From Hyphomonas sp. (GTDB lineage Bacteria > Pseudomonadota > Alphaproteobacteria > Caulobacterales > Hyphomonadaceae), in the NCBI GenBank assembly GCA_020638455.1, contig JACKIK010000002.1, positions 434,001 to 498,000 on the forward strand: a DNA stretch of 64,000 nt, read 5' to 3'. Position 1 is the first letter of the stretch. Each line of letters begins with the position of its first letter. Both the position numbers and the translations under genes were made by a program. The notes under the pieces were generated by a model, which was not told the origin of the DNA, made no database searches, and saw only the letters and a list, made by a program, of their open reading frames with translations. This document shows, one piece after another, positions 41,373 through 50,303 of the stretch.

Positions 41373-42884
41373 TTACCGCTTGTTGAGGCGGTTCAGCATC
41401 TCCTGCGTTTTCGAGTTCAGCAGGGACGAAAGATCGTTCGGTGCCGCAGTCGATGTCGGCGGTGGAGCGGGAGCGGTCATCGGCGCCGTCATGGGCATCG
41501 CCGACGGCGCAACCGCAGGCGCATTGCCAGCCGTGTTCGGATTCCACGTCATCGACACGGGTGGTTTCCCGGTGGCAGGCAGCACGACGAGCTGCCGCAA
41601 ATTGTATCCATCTACATCGTCGCCCCGGTGACGATCATATCCGTCTACATCGTCACCTCTGTGCCGATTGTATCCATCAACGTCATCGCCCTTGAACTTG
41701 CCTCGGCGCGACCGATCATAGCCGTCGACATCATCGCCGCGGTGGCGGTTGTAGCCGTCGACATCGTCTCCCCGGTGCCGATTGTATCCGTCAACATCGT
41801 CTCCCCGATGGCGTCTGCGATCTCCCTGGCGCCGGTCATAGCCGTCCACATCGTCGCCGCGATGCCGATTGTAGCCATCCACGTCATCGCCCCGGAAATT
41901 CCTCCGCTCTCCCCGCCGCCGGTCATAGCCATCGACATCATCGCCTTTCCACGAAAAGCGCTGGTCGATTTCGTCCATCTTGGACTGCCAGTCGTCCCCT
42001 TCATCATCGTCGCGGAAAGGCGTGCCGGCATAGCCGTGGGAGGATTGCGGCGCGATCATGAACTTGCCCCTGCAGGATTGCACTGACTGGCACCGCTCGT
42101 CCCGGGCCATGACAAACATGTGCGCCTCACCGGGATTGGGATGCTGGAAATGAATACGCATTTCGTCTCGCCCGCGCGGAAAATACCGGAAGATACCGCC
42201 GACACTGCCGAAGAACTCGACTGTCAGGGACGGATACCTGGATACGCCCGTCAGCTTCACGGTCCACGGCCGGCCCGCTTCGCAGTTGCGTGCCACAAAT
42301 ACTCTCAACGGTTGTGCCTTCATGTCGGTTGCCCTTGTCACCTGCACTGTGTGGGTGGCCTCATGCGCGAGGACACCGTTTTCGTCATAAGCCCGCACGG
42401 AGATGGAGCCGTTGCCCGCTGTCACGGCGCGTGCGCTGACGCTCGTGCTGCCGCCGCTCACCCGCGCACTGGTTGTCGAGAGATCGAACCCGCTGGCGCC
42501 GAATTCAGCGCGGACGGCATTGTCGAGGCCGCTTGCCGAAAGATGGATGGTCTCGCCGACACGGGCCTCGGTCGGCCCCATGAACCAGCCGCCATACCCA
42601 CCCCGGCCACGGGCCTGAAGGTCCGGGTCCGTCACGGCGATCGCATGGCTGGCCCTGCCAAGGACGTTCATGAAGGCGTCCATGGCCGTCGCGCTGATTG
42701 TTGTGGTGCCGGCAAAATCCAGGGTGATCCTGAAACTCGCCGAACCGGAAGACGTATCGACCGTGTCGAAGCCGACATTGCCGCTCGCTTCGAACTTGAT
42801 CTGTGTTGTTCCCTGGGGCGCCCCGCTGGCCGTAACGGTCACAGACTGGTTCACCCGGGCGTTGCTGGGTCCTGACATATACAT
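41373..42884 (-). CDS. Ig-like protein with nine GDDVDGY acidic repeats
   Basis: A 503-aa protein I cannot assign to a known family. ATG 42884 (MYMSGPSNARV) has GAAGGAG upstream; the frame opens 30 bases earlier at a TTG. Residues about 1-90 and 100-185 look like two bacterial Ig-like domains, each starting GP(S/T)xARV. A third beta-rich region has two Cys and ends near SCRGKFMI. Then come nine copies of GDDVDGY(D/N), mostly in an 11-residue unit ending NRHR. A Pro/Ala/Thr-rich linker and a short amphipathic C-terminus (SSLLNSKTQEMLNRLNKR) follow. DxDG within each unit recalls calcium-binding loops. No signal peptide is visible. Confidence 0.75.
   Translation of the reverse strand: MYMSGPSNARVNQSVTVTASGAPQGTTQIKFEASGNVGFDTVDTSSGSASFRITLDFAGTTTISATAMDAFMNVLGRASHAIAVTDPDLQARGRGGYGGWFMGPTEARVGETIHLSASGLDNAVRAEFGASGFDLSTTSARVSGGSTSVSARAVTAGNGSISVRAYDENGVLAHEATHTVQVTRATDMKAQPLRVFVARNCEAGRPWTVKLTGVSRYPSLTVEFFGSVGGIFRYFPRGRDEMRIHFQHPNPGEAHMFVMARDERCQSVQSCRGKFMIAPQSSHGYAGTPFRDDDEGDDWQSKMDEIDQRFSWKGDDVDGYDRRRGERRNFRGDDVDGYNRHRGDDVDGYDRRQGDRRRHRGDDVDGYNRHRGDDVDGYNRHRGDDVDGYDRSRRGKFKGDDVDGYNRHRGDDVDGYDRHRGDDVDGYNLRQLVVLPATGKPPVSMTWNPNTAGNAPAVAPSAMPMTAPMTAPAPPPTSTAAPNDLSSLLNSKTQEMLNRLNKR
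41601..41945 (-). repeat. In-frame tandem repeat array (nine GDDVDGY units, 33-bp basic period)
   Basis: The array encodes nine GDDVDGY cores. Six of the nine units are the plain 33-base form; units 1, 3 and 6 carry insertions of Arg-rich codons that keep the frame. Adjacent units differ by few third-position changes, showing repeated recent duplication. Copy number is likely to vary between strains. Confidence 0.9.
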
Positions 42885-42970
42885 GCCGCCTGCTCCTTCT
42901 CCTTCACAGGACAAGGCGCAGGAATGGGCGGGATCGGATCAGGACCCGGATCGGAAAAGGATGCGACGCC

Positions 42971-43309
42971 TCAGGCGTCGGTGAGCTCGATGCCCTTTTC
43001 CTTCATGAAATCACGCAGTTCGCCGCTCTCGAACATCTCCTTGATGATGTCGCAGCCGCCAACGAACTCGCCCTTTACATAGAGCTGGGGAATTGTCGGC
43101 CAGTTCGAATAGGCTTTGATGCCTTCGCGGACTGCCATGTTCTCAAGCACGTTGTTGGAGACGTACTCGACCCCGAGATAGTCCAGCACCTGCACCACAA
43201 CCGACGAAAACCCGCATTGCGGGAATGTCGGCGTGCCCTTCATGAACAGCACCACGTCGTTGCTCTTCACAGCCTTGTCGATGGCATCGAGCGTTGCCTG
43301 ATCGGTCAT
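42971..43309 (-). CDS. grxD: Monothiol glutaredoxin Grx4 family
   Basis: The 112-aa CGFS-type glutaredoxin carries or delivers 2Fe-2S clusters using glutathione. The active site is PQCGFSSVVVQ; WPTIPQLYVKGEFVGGCDI contains the GSH-binding TIP and GGCD motifs. The start ATG 43309 fits the family length (about 110 aa). A BolA-like gene lies 85 bases upstream on the same strand. Grx4 and BolA proteins form cluster-bridged heterocomplexes, so co-expression makes sense. The stop codon TGA lies in the loop of a perfect 7-bp hairpin (CGACGCC/GGCGTCG). Confidence 0.96.
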   Translation of the reverse strand: MTDQATLDAIDKAVKSNDVVLFMKGTPTFPQCGFSSVVVQVLDYLGVEYVSNNVLENMAVREGIKAYSNWPTIPQLYVKGEFVGGCDIIKEMFESGELRDFMKEKGIELTDA

Positions 43310-43393
43310 GTGCGGTCTCCAAAGTTTTCCCAGATGTGATGTGGCGGAGGGGCGACGTCAAGCGCACGTGGTGGCTTTTGCCGAGCGTCCGGA

Positions 43394-43624
43394 TCAGGGT
43401 GCGCGGGTCTTGAGCGCCAGCGCGTGCAACTCTCCGCCCATCGTGCCTTTCAGTGCCTCGTAGACCATCTGGTGCTGGCGCACGCGCGGCAGACCCGCAA
43501 ATTGCGCGCTGACGATTTCCGCCTGCCAGTGATCATTGTCGCCGGCAAGGTCCGTCAGCGTGATCTCGGCGTCCGGGAACGCCTCGGTGAGATAGGTCAG
43601 CAGGGTTTCGCGCGGCATGGCCAT
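43394..43624 (-). CDS. bolA: BolA family protein
   Basis: The 76-aa BolA/IbaG-like protein ends QMVYEALKGTMGGELHALALKT, which contains the family's HQ..VY.AL and His of the C-terminal helix-turn (E-L-H-A-L). It partners monothiol glutaredoxin in iron-sulphur cluster handling or iron sensing. ATG 43624, with GGAG upstream, gives the usual length; ATG 43618 is possible. The longer open frame upstream is not BolA-like. Confidence 0.9.
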   Translation of the reverse strand: MAMPRETLLTYLTEAFPDAEITLTDLAGDNDHWQAEIVSAQFAGLPRVRQHQMVYEALKGTMGGELHALALKTRAP

Positions 43625-43761
43625 GGCAATTTCTCCGGTTAGCCGTGCACAGGTGGACGTTGGTCGGGCAGGGGTCAAGCGTTCGGCGCTGCACTGGACC
43701 GCGGCATTGCGCGCTCTGGAATAGGCCCTATCAAGGGTCTGGCAACCGGACGGAGGGCTTG

Positions 43762-44790
43762 ATGCCAAGGAAGCAGACCGTGATCCTGACGGCCGTAATG
43801 GCGGTCGCTGCCCTGGCCCTTGGCTGGATACTGCTGGCGGTAGGACGCGCAGGGGATGAGGCCGGTCCTGAATTCCCCACCAGCAAGATGTTCGACACCG
43901 GCGAGCTGCTGCACCTCACCGAAACCCTCTCCGGTGACGCCCTGCAGGGGCGCTACATGGGGTCGCCGGGCGGCATCGCGGCACGCGGCTTCCTTCACAA
44001 GCGCTTCGAGCGGGCAGGGCTGAAGCCTCTCGGCGAAACATCCTACGAGCAGCCCTTCACGACCGTTCCCCCGCCTGACGCATCAGAGAACTTTCCGAAA
44101 GAGGGTGCCAACCTTGTGGGCCTGCTGCCGGGTCAGACGCCCGGCGAAGGCAAGATGATCGTCGTCACGGCCCACTACGACCATCTCGGCATCGTGAAGG
44201 ACGAGATCTACAATGGTGCCGACGACAACGCCTCCGGCGCGGCCGCGCTGACCGCCGTCGCGAAATACATGGCCGACCATCCGCCGAAGCACGACATCGT
44301 TTTCGCGCTTGTCGACGGCGAGGAAGAGGGCTTCCTCGGCAGCCGCTACCTCGTCCGGTCCGGCGTCATCGATCTTTCGCGCGTGGCCCTGAACATCAAT
44401 TTCGACATGGTCAGCCGCTCAGACGTGGACGAACTCTACGTCGCCGGCACCTATGAAACGCCGGGCCTGAAGCCGCTCGTTTCAGGCATCCAGTCCGAAG
44501 CGCATGTGAAGGTACTGACCGGCCACGACTCCCCCGACCTTGGGGAGGACGACTGGACCATGCAGTCAGACCACGGCGCCTTCTATGAGGCCGGTATCCC
44601 GTTTCTCTATTTCGGCGTCGAGGATCACCCCGACTATCACAAGCCGACCGACGATTTCGACAAGATCCCGCAGGACTTCTTCGTCCGTTCCGTCGAGACG
44701 CTGATCATGGCCGTCGAAGACGCCGACCAGCAACTCGACTCCCTTGACCTGACCATCACCGAACCGGCCAACCCGGTCGGCGCACACTGA
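43762..44790 (+). CDS. M28 family zinc peptidase, membrane-anchored or exported
   Basis: The 342-aa aminopeptidase-type enzyme has an N-terminal hydrophobic segment (VILTAVMAVAALALGWILLAVG), a signal anchor or signal peptide. The M28 zinc ligands are visible: His in VVTAHYDHLG, bridging Asp in NGADDNASGAAAL, Glu pair in VDGEEEGFLG, Asp in NINFDMVSR and a final His in FGVEDHPDYHKPTDD. It should remove N-terminal residues from periplasmic peptides. ATG 43762 follows CGGAGGG. It ends 5 bases from the convergent purL stop. Confidence 0.9.
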   Translation: MPRKQTVILTAVMAVAALALGWILLAVGRAGDEAGPEFPTSKMFDTGELLHLTETLSGDALQGRYMGSPGGIAARGFLHKRFERAGLKPLGETSYEQPFTTVPPPDASENFPKEGANLVGLLPGQTPGEGKMIVVTAHYDHLGIVKDEIYNGADDNASGAAALTAVAKYMADHPPKHDIVFALVDGEEEGFLGSRYLVRSGVIDLSRVALNINFDMVSRSDVDELYVAGTYETPGLKPLVSGIQSEAHVKVLTGHDSPDLGEDDWTMQSDHGAFYEAGIPFLYFGVEDHPDYHKPTDDFDKIPQDFFVRSVETLIMAVEDADQQLDSLDLTITEPANPVGAH

Positions 44791-44795
44791 ACTCG

Positions 44796-47051
44796 TCAGT
44801 CGACGGAATTCATGTAGGACGGCAGCCAGCCCTCGTGGGCAGCACGAAGATGGCTCAGCGGGACATCTATCTTTGTGCCATCTGACAAGATGCCTGCAAT
44901 GGCGTCGCCGCCAAATTCCGCAAACACGAGATAGCTAGCGCCTGCCTCAGTCGCCAAATAGTCAAGTTCATTCAAATTGTCCTGGCTCAGGGCGACAAGG
45001 TACCGAGCATGGTCTTCGGAAAAAAGCTCCTGCAAGCCCTTCAAATCGCCTTGGAATGTGAACTTCGCACCGGTGCCGTTGGCGAGGGCCAGTTCGCACA
45101 GGGCGCAGGCTATGCCACCATCGCTGACATCGTGAATCGCATTAGCAAGCTCCTTGCTGACCAGTACTCGAAGGAAATCCGCGGTTCGCTTTTCAATCAC
45201 CAGATCAACTGGTGGAGGAGCTCCCAATTCATCGCCTTTCAGGCCCAGCCATTCGCGAGCGTAAAGCGAAGCGCCAAGGTGCCCCTTTGTCTCACCAACG
45301 AGAACCAGCACATCCCCCGGCTGCGCGCCTTTCAGCGTCGCCGTCTTAGACAAATCCTCGATCAGGCCTACTGCGCCGACAACCGGCGTCGGCGGAATGG
45401 CGACCCCATCCGTCTCATTGTAAAGCGACACATTCCCTGACACGACCGGGAAGTCGAGCACGCGGCAGGCTTCCGCCATGCCTTCGATCGCCTTGACGAT
45501 ATAACCCATCGTGTTCGGCTTTTCGGGGCTGCCGAAATTGAGATTGTCCGTGATTGCAATCGGCGTCGCGCCGACGGCAGACAGGTTGCGGTACGCTTCC
45601 GCCACCACCGCCTTTCCGCCTTCATAGGGGTCCGCGGCCACATAGTGCGGATTGCAATCCGAACACATGGCGAGCGCCTTGTTGGTGCCGTGCACGCGTA
45701 CGATGGCCGCATCGCCGCCGGACTGCGAGGAATCCACCGTGTCGCCCATCACATGCCGGTCATACTGCTCCCAGACCCAGCGCTTCGAAGCCATGTCGGG
45801 CGAGGACATCAGCTTCATCAGCACCTCGCCATAATCCTCCGGCTCCGGATATTTCGAAATGTCGAACGGCGCGCGCTTCGGCGGCTCATTCCATGGCCGG
45901 TCATAGTTCGGCGCATCCTCGGCCAGCGGCGCAACCGGAATATCGCAGACCACTTCACCGAACTGCTTCAGTACAAGGTGGCCTGTATCCGTCGTCTCGC
46001 CGATCACTTCGGCGTCGAGGTCGTACTTGTCGAAGATCGCCTTCGCCACATCCACCTTGCCGGGCTTCAGCACCATCAGCATCCGCTCCTGGCTTTCCGA
46101 CAGCATGATCTCGTACGCCGTCATGCCTTCCTCGCGCTGGGGCACCTTGTCGAGATCCATCAGGACGCCGATGCCACCCTTGTCCGCCATCTCGACGGAG
46201 GAGGAGGTGAGGCCGGCCGCGCCCATGTCCTGGATCGCCTGGATGGCATCGGTCGCCATCAGTTCGAGGCAGGCTTCGATCAGCAGCTTTTCCGTGAACG
46301 GATCTCCCACCTGAACGGTTGGGCGCTTCTCCTCGTCCCCCTCGGAAAACTCAGCCGATGCCATGGTCGCCCCATGGATGCCATCGCGGCCGGTCTTGGA
46401 GCCAACATAGAAGATCGGGTTCCCCGGCGTTGCGCCACGCGCGTAGAAAATCTTGTCCTGATCCGCGATGCCGACGGCCATCGCGTTGACGAGGATGTTG
46501 CCATTGTATCCCGCATCGAACTGCGTCTCGCCGGCGACCGTCGGCACGCCGACGCAATTGCCGTATCCGCCGATACCCGCCACGACCCCGGCGACGAGGC
46601 TACGCGTCTTCGGATGGGAAGGGTCGCCAAAGCGCAGCGCGTTCAGCAACGCCACAGGCCGCGCGCCCATCGTGAACACATCCCGCAGGATGCCGCCCAC
46701 GCCCGTCGCCGCGCCCTGGTAGGGCTCGATATAGGAAGGGTGGTTGTGGCTCTCCATCTTGAAGATGGCCGCCTGTCCGTCGCCGATATCGATCACCCCG
46801 GCATTCTCGCCCGGACCCTGGATCACGCGAGGGCCCTTGGTCGGGAATTTCGACAGGTGCCGGCGGGACGATTTGTAGGAGCAGTGCTCCGACCACATCA
46901 CGGAATAGATGCCGAGTTCGACGAGATTCGGCTGCCGGTTCAGGCGGGTAACCAGCCGGTCCCATTCGTCGGACTTGATGCCGTGTTCGAGACCGGCGGC
47001 CTCGTCCTGTTCGGCGGTGAGCTGGGCAAGGATCGCTGTCTTGTCGGTCAT
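44796..47051 (-). CDS. purL: Phosphoribosylformylglycinamidine synthase, large subunit
   Basis: The 751-aa PurL catalyses the ATP-dependent amidation of FGAR to FGAM in purine synthesis. It is the small-type PurL (about 750 aa) that needs PurQ and PurS. Landmarks are WSEHCSYKSSRRHL, GPGENAGVIDIGDGQAAIFKMESHNHP-type region, GATGVGGILRDVFTMGARP, DMGAAGLTSSSVEMA and the second half with SQSGGDAAIVR and HDVSDGGIACALCE. PurQ is encoded at 50304-50972. No purS is found in the window. Confidence 0.97.
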   Translation of the reverse strand: MTDKTAILAQLTAEQDEAAGLEHGIKSDEWDRLVTRLNRQPNLVELGIYSVMWSEHCSYKSSRRHLSKFPTKGPRVIQGPGENAGVIDIGDGQAAIFKMESHNHPSYIEPYQGAATGVGGILRDVFTMGARPVALLNALRFGDPSHPKTRSLVAGVVAGIGGYGNCVGVPTVAGETQFDAGYNGNILVNAMAVGIADQDKIFYARGATPGNPIFYVGSKTGRDGIHGATMASAEFSEGDEEKRPTVQVGDPFTEKLLIEACLELMATDAIQAIQDMGAAGLTSSSVEMADKGGIGVLMDLDKVPQREEGMTAYEIMLSESQERMLMVLKPGKVDVAKAIFDKYDLDAEVIGETTDTGHLVLKQFGEVVCDIPVAPLAEDAPNYDRPWNEPPKRAPFDISKYPEPEDYGEVLMKLMSSPDMASKRWVWEQYDRHVMGDTVDSSQSGGDAAIVRVHGTNKALAMCSDCNPHYVAADPYEGGKAVVAEAYRNLSAVGATPIAITDNLNFGSPEKPNTMGYIVKAIEGMAEACRVLDFPVVSGNVSLYNETDGVAIPPTPVVGAVGLIEDLSKTATLKGAQPGDVLVLVGETKGHLGASLYAREWLGLKGDELGAPPPVDLVIEKRTADFLRVLVSKELANAIHDVSDGGIACALCELALANGTGAKFTFQGDLKGLQELFSEDHARYLVALSQDNLNELDYLATEAGASYLVFAEFGGDAIAGILSDGTKIDVPLSHLRAAHEGWLPSYMNSVD

Positions 47052-47173
47052 GGCGCGCGTTTAGCGGCAAATCCTTCGAGTCGCCAGACACTTGTTCCGC
47101 CAGCTGCACAAGGAATGAAACTTCCTGTGATCTGGCACGTTACCGCGCGAGGAGGCAGATAAGGAGCTCTCAC

Positions 47174-47752
47174 ATGCGGAAAATATTGTGGATCGCCGTT
47201 CCATTCGTCCTGACGGCGTGCGGGGCGACCGTAACCAAGACGGGCGAAGGCGAAGCACCGGCGCCGGCGCCCCTCGCGTCCGACAAGCCCACGGCAACCG
47301 AATTCGCCAAGGTCGATGCGACGGACGTTGCTGGCACATGGTCTGAAGCCAGCGGAACGAAGGCAGCTTACACGGGGGAGGACGGTCAGACGGTATTTGC
47401 TGTGACCTGCGAAGCCTCCGGAGACGCTGCCGGCAACGGTAACATGCTCAAATTCTCACGAACGGTGGACCCTTCATCCGACGCGCGGGCGATCGGCATC
47501 TTTACCGACGCCGGCGCGATTTCCGTTCCCGCCACCGTCGACACGGTGACCGGTGAGATTTCCGGCGCAGTTTCCGCCGAAACAACGGCCATCAGCGCGC
47601 TGTCCGTCGGCGAAGGAAAACTGCGCATCGCCGTCGACGAACAAGCCTACAATATCCCGAACGACATCTCCGTGAAGAACGTGGTCGATGCCTGTCGTCC
47701 GTCAGTACCGAAAGTCGACGACGGCTCGGAAAGCGAGAAAAAGCTGCACTAG
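47174..47752 (+). CDS. Small hypothetical lipoprotein
   Basis: The 192-aa protein has a lipoprotein signal (KILWIAVPFVLTAC, lipobox LTAC at Cys16). A low-complexity Pro/Ala linker (APAPAPLASDKP) is followed by a globular region of short beta strands with two Cys (AVTCEASGD and VVDACRPS) that may form a disulphide. An AAGGAG ribosome binding site precedes the ATG. It is divergent from purL. I do not recognise the family; an envelope location is all that can be inferred. Confidence 0.75.
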   Translation: MRKILWIAVPFVLTACGATVTKTGEGEAPAPAPLASDKPTATEFAKVDATDVAGTWSEASGTKAAYTGEDGQTVFAVTCEASGDAAGNGNMLKFSRTVDPSSDARAIGIFTDAGAISVPATVDTVTGEISGAVSAETTAISALSVGEGKLRIAVDEQAYNIPNDISVKNVVDACRPSVPKVDDGSESEKKLH

Positions 47753-47792
47753 TCCGGGGAGGACCGGAGGAAGCGCCGCCACCTGCCGGCGA

Positions 47793-48800
47793 TTACGCAA
47801 CAATCGCGTCAATCGCCGACAGGTGGTCAGCCTTTTCAGCGTCCGACAGGAAGCTGCCGACAAAGCTGTTCCGCGCCAGCTGGATAATGTCTGCGTCCGA
47901 CAGGCCAAGGGCCTCGTCCACCGCCTCGTAATTCCGGCCGATATAGCCTCCGAAATAAGCCGGATCGTCTGAGTTGACGGTGACCAGAAGCCCCTGATCC
48001 AGCTGCGCCTTCACAGGGCTGTCCTTCAGGTCGTGGATCACGCACAGCGAGAGGTTCGACAGAGGGCAGTTGGTCAGCGGCACCTGCGTGTCCTTCAGTA
48101 CCTCGATCAGGGCCGCGTCCTCCATCGAGCGGTTGCCATGATCGATCCGGTCGACACCGATATCCAGCAGCGCCTCACGCACATATTCCGGTGGACCTTC
48201 TTCGCCGGCATGCATGCACAGCTTGAAGCCCAGCTTGCGGCACTCGGCGAACAGGCGTGAGAATTTCTGCGGCGGGTGGCCAATTTCAGAACTGTCGAGC
48301 CCGACACCGACAAACCGGTCATGCCAGGGCTTCGACTCCTCCAGCAGCGCGAAGCCGTCCGCCTCGGACAGGTGCCTCAGGAAGCTCATGATCAGCTTTG
48401 AGGTGATCCCAAGTTCCTTCTCGCCACGCTCCAGCGCGCTGAGGATGCCCTCCGTCACCGTACCGAAGCCGACGTCGCGCTCCGTATGGGCCTGCGGATC
48501 ATAGAACATCTCGACATGGCGCACATTGTCCGCCTTCGCGCGCGTCAGGTAGGCCCAGGTCAGGTCGTGGAAGTCCTGCTCCGTGCGCAGCACGTTCATG
48601 CCCTGGTAGTAGAGGTCCAGGAACTCCTGCAAATCGTTGAAATTATAGGCGGCCTTCGCTTCTTCCAGTGTCTTGAAGGGGATGTCGATCCGGTTCCGCT
48701 CGGCAAGGCTCAGCATCATTTCCGGCTCGAAACTGCCCTCGATATGCAGGTGAAGTTCGGCCTTGGGCAGGCGGGCGATCAGGTCGGCGTGCTCAGCCAT
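47793..48800 (-). CDS. Adenine/adenosine deaminase family protein
   Basis: The 335-aa zinc amidohydrolase has PKAELHLHIEGS (HxH), LCMHAGEEG (His, catalytic Glu), DRIDHGNRSM and TVNSDDPAYFGGY (catalytic Asp). GLDSSEIGHPP and DDPAYFGGY fit the adenine deaminase (Aah1/type 2) branch better than classical adenosine deaminase, so conversion of adenine to hypoxanthine is the favoured role. It sits among purine genes (purL, purQ). Its start overlaps the end of the TPR-sulfotransferase gene by 8 bases. Confidence 0.87.
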   Translation of the reverse strand: MAEHADLIARLPKAELHLHIEGSFEPEMMLSLAERNRIDIPFKTLEEAKAAYNFNDLQEFLDLYYQGMNVLRTEQDFHDLTWAYLTRAKADNVRHVEMFYDPQAHTERDVGFGTVTEGILSALERGEKELGITSKLIMSFLRHLSEADGFALLEESKPWHDRFVGVGLDSSEIGHPPQKFSRLFAECRKLGFKLCMHAGEEGPPEYVREALLDIGVDRIDHGNRSMEDAALIEVLKDTQVPLTNCPLSNLSLCVIHDLKDSPVKAQLDQGLLVTVNSDDPAYFGGYIGRNYEAVDEALGLSDADIIQLARNSFVGSFLSDAEKADHLSAIDAIVA

Positions 48801-50262
48801 TCAGGACCTCCAGGAGCGGTAGCAGGTGTGTCTCGTAGTTGCGCCAGCGGCCCGAGGAGCGCTGGTAGAGCGGCTCCCGGACCTGCCAGACGCTGGCCGT
48901 CTTCACAGGCGCCGCAGAGGCGTGGAAGTCAAGGCATGCGGGCTCGAAGGGCAGGCCGAGAAAGTCGAGCGCCCGTCTGATCTCAGCCTCTGCATCCTGA
49001 ACGAGCGTATCGTAGGACACATCGAGGATCCGGTCCGGCGCGAGCGCTTTCCAATGCGCCATCAGCCGCTCATACGCCTTGTAGCGGCGTGCGATGTGTC
49101 GCAGGTCCGTGGCGTAGGTCTGGTCCTCGCTGAGATGCGTAAAGAACGTCGACAGGCAGACATCCCGCGCATCCCGCACCGTGTGCAGGATTTTCGCCTC
49201 AGGGAAGAGACGCAGGATCAGCCCGACATGGTAGAAATTGTCCGGCCGCTTGTCGGTCACAACACCGCTCAGGCCCGGCCGCCGCTTCGAGATCGCCTTC
49301 AGATAAGCCTGTCGCGCCGCGGTGAGCTGGGCCGGCGAGGCACGGGCCAGCGCCTGCGGGTAGGGGGAGAACATCCCCGCCGCGATCTGCGACAGCGACG
49401 GCAATTCGCCCAGCGCCGTCACGCCGCTGTGCGCCGACAGGACCTGCTCCAGCAGCGTCGAGCCGGACCGGAACTGACCGAGAATGAAGACCGGCTGAAT
49501 TGCGGCCGGCGGGAAGTCCAGCGCCACTGGCGCCGGAAGGTCGATCAGCGCCTGAACGGCCGCATCATGCCGATCCGGATCGAACCGCGCGATCCCTGCC
49601 GGCCGGGACGCCGCACTCAACTGGTTGGCCCGCTCATACGCGCTGAACGCCCGGTCGAACTCACCCGTCTGGTCCAGCAGTTTGCCCAGCGCAAAGTGAA
49701 GGCTGGCCCCAACCGGCACGGCAACGCCCGGCCGGCCGCACGCCACTTCCACCTCGCGCACGATGGCATCCTCTGCCGAAGCGGGGCGACACAGGTTGGC
49801 GATCCGGGCAAGGGGCTCATAGTCGTCCGGCGCGAGCTTCAACATCGTCCGGTACTGCCGTGTCGCAGCTTCCCTGTCGCCAAGATCCTCGTATGCGTTG
49901 CCGAGGTTGAGCAGCGCGGGCAGGTAGCCCGGCTTAAGCTTCAGCGCCTCCTCGTAGGCCGCAATCGCCGCAGCCGGGTCCAGCAGGTCGTCGGCCTGAA
50001 TGACGCCCTTGTTGAGCCAGACCTCCTCCGGACCGCTGACCGAGCGCCGGAGCGCCTCGTCGTATGCCGCCAGCGCTTCGGCCGGCTCGCCGTTCCGCCG
50101 CAGGAGCCAGGCGAGATTGTACCAGCTGTCGGGGAGCTCCGGCTCGATCGCCAGCACGTCCCGGTAAGCCGCAATCGCTTCCGGCACGCGCCCCGCATTG
50201 CGCAGCGCCGACGCCTCCGCGAGGCGGGCAGCGTATCTCTGCGGGTCTCCGGTCGCGGCCAT
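48793..50262 (-). CDS. TPR-repeat sulfotransferase
   Basis: The 489-aa protein has N-terminal TPR repeats (about 10-220: ALRNAGRVPEAIAAYRDVLA, WYNLAWLLRRNGEPAEALAA, ALLNLGNAYEDLGDREAA). The C-terminal Sulfotransfer_3 domain has the PAPS 5'-phosphosulphate loop VFILGQFRSGSTLLEQVLS and 3'-phosphate region RDARDVCLSTFF. This architecture is common in marine alphaproteobacteria. It would sulphate a protein or glycan, the TPRs possibly holding the partner. It overlaps the deaminase gene downstream and follows purQ after 41 bases. The acceptor is unknown. Confidence 0.88.
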   Translation of the reverse strand: MAATGDPQRYAARLAEASALRNAGRVPEAIAAYRDVLAIEPELPDSWYNLAWLLRRNGEPAEALAAYDEALRRSVSGPEEVWLNKGVIQADDLLDPAAAIAAYEEALKLKPGYLPALLNLGNAYEDLGDREAATRQYRTMLKLAPDDYEPLARIANLCRPASAEDAIVREVEVACGRPGVAVPVGASLHFALGKLLDQTGEFDRAFSAYERANQLSAASRPAGIARFDPDRHDAAVQALIDLPAPVALDFPPAAIQPVFILGQFRSGSTLLEQVLSAHSGVTALGELPSLSQIAAGMFSPYPQALARASPAQLTAARQAYLKAISKRRPGLSGVVTDKRPDNFYHVGLILRLFPEAKILHTVRDARDVCLSTFFTHLSEDQTYATDLRHIARRYKAYERLMAHWKALAPDRILDVSYDTLVQDAEAEIRRALDFLGLPFEPACLDFHASAAPVKTASVWQVREPLYQRSSGRWRNYETHLLPLLEVLNG

Positions 50263-50303
50263 GGGTGCCTCTTAGCGGCGAGGCCGGGCCAATACCAGCG
50301 CGC

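Noticed and set aside
41601..41945. CRISPR-like array of regularly spaced repeats
   Set aside because: Repeats are in frame with a long ORF, unit period is mostly 33 bases without unique spacers, and there are no cas genes.
45645..47162. 505-codon plus-strand frame opposite purL
   Set aside because: Antisense shadow of a conserved purL; composition (His/Arg/Gly-rich) is typical of mirrored GC-rich codons.
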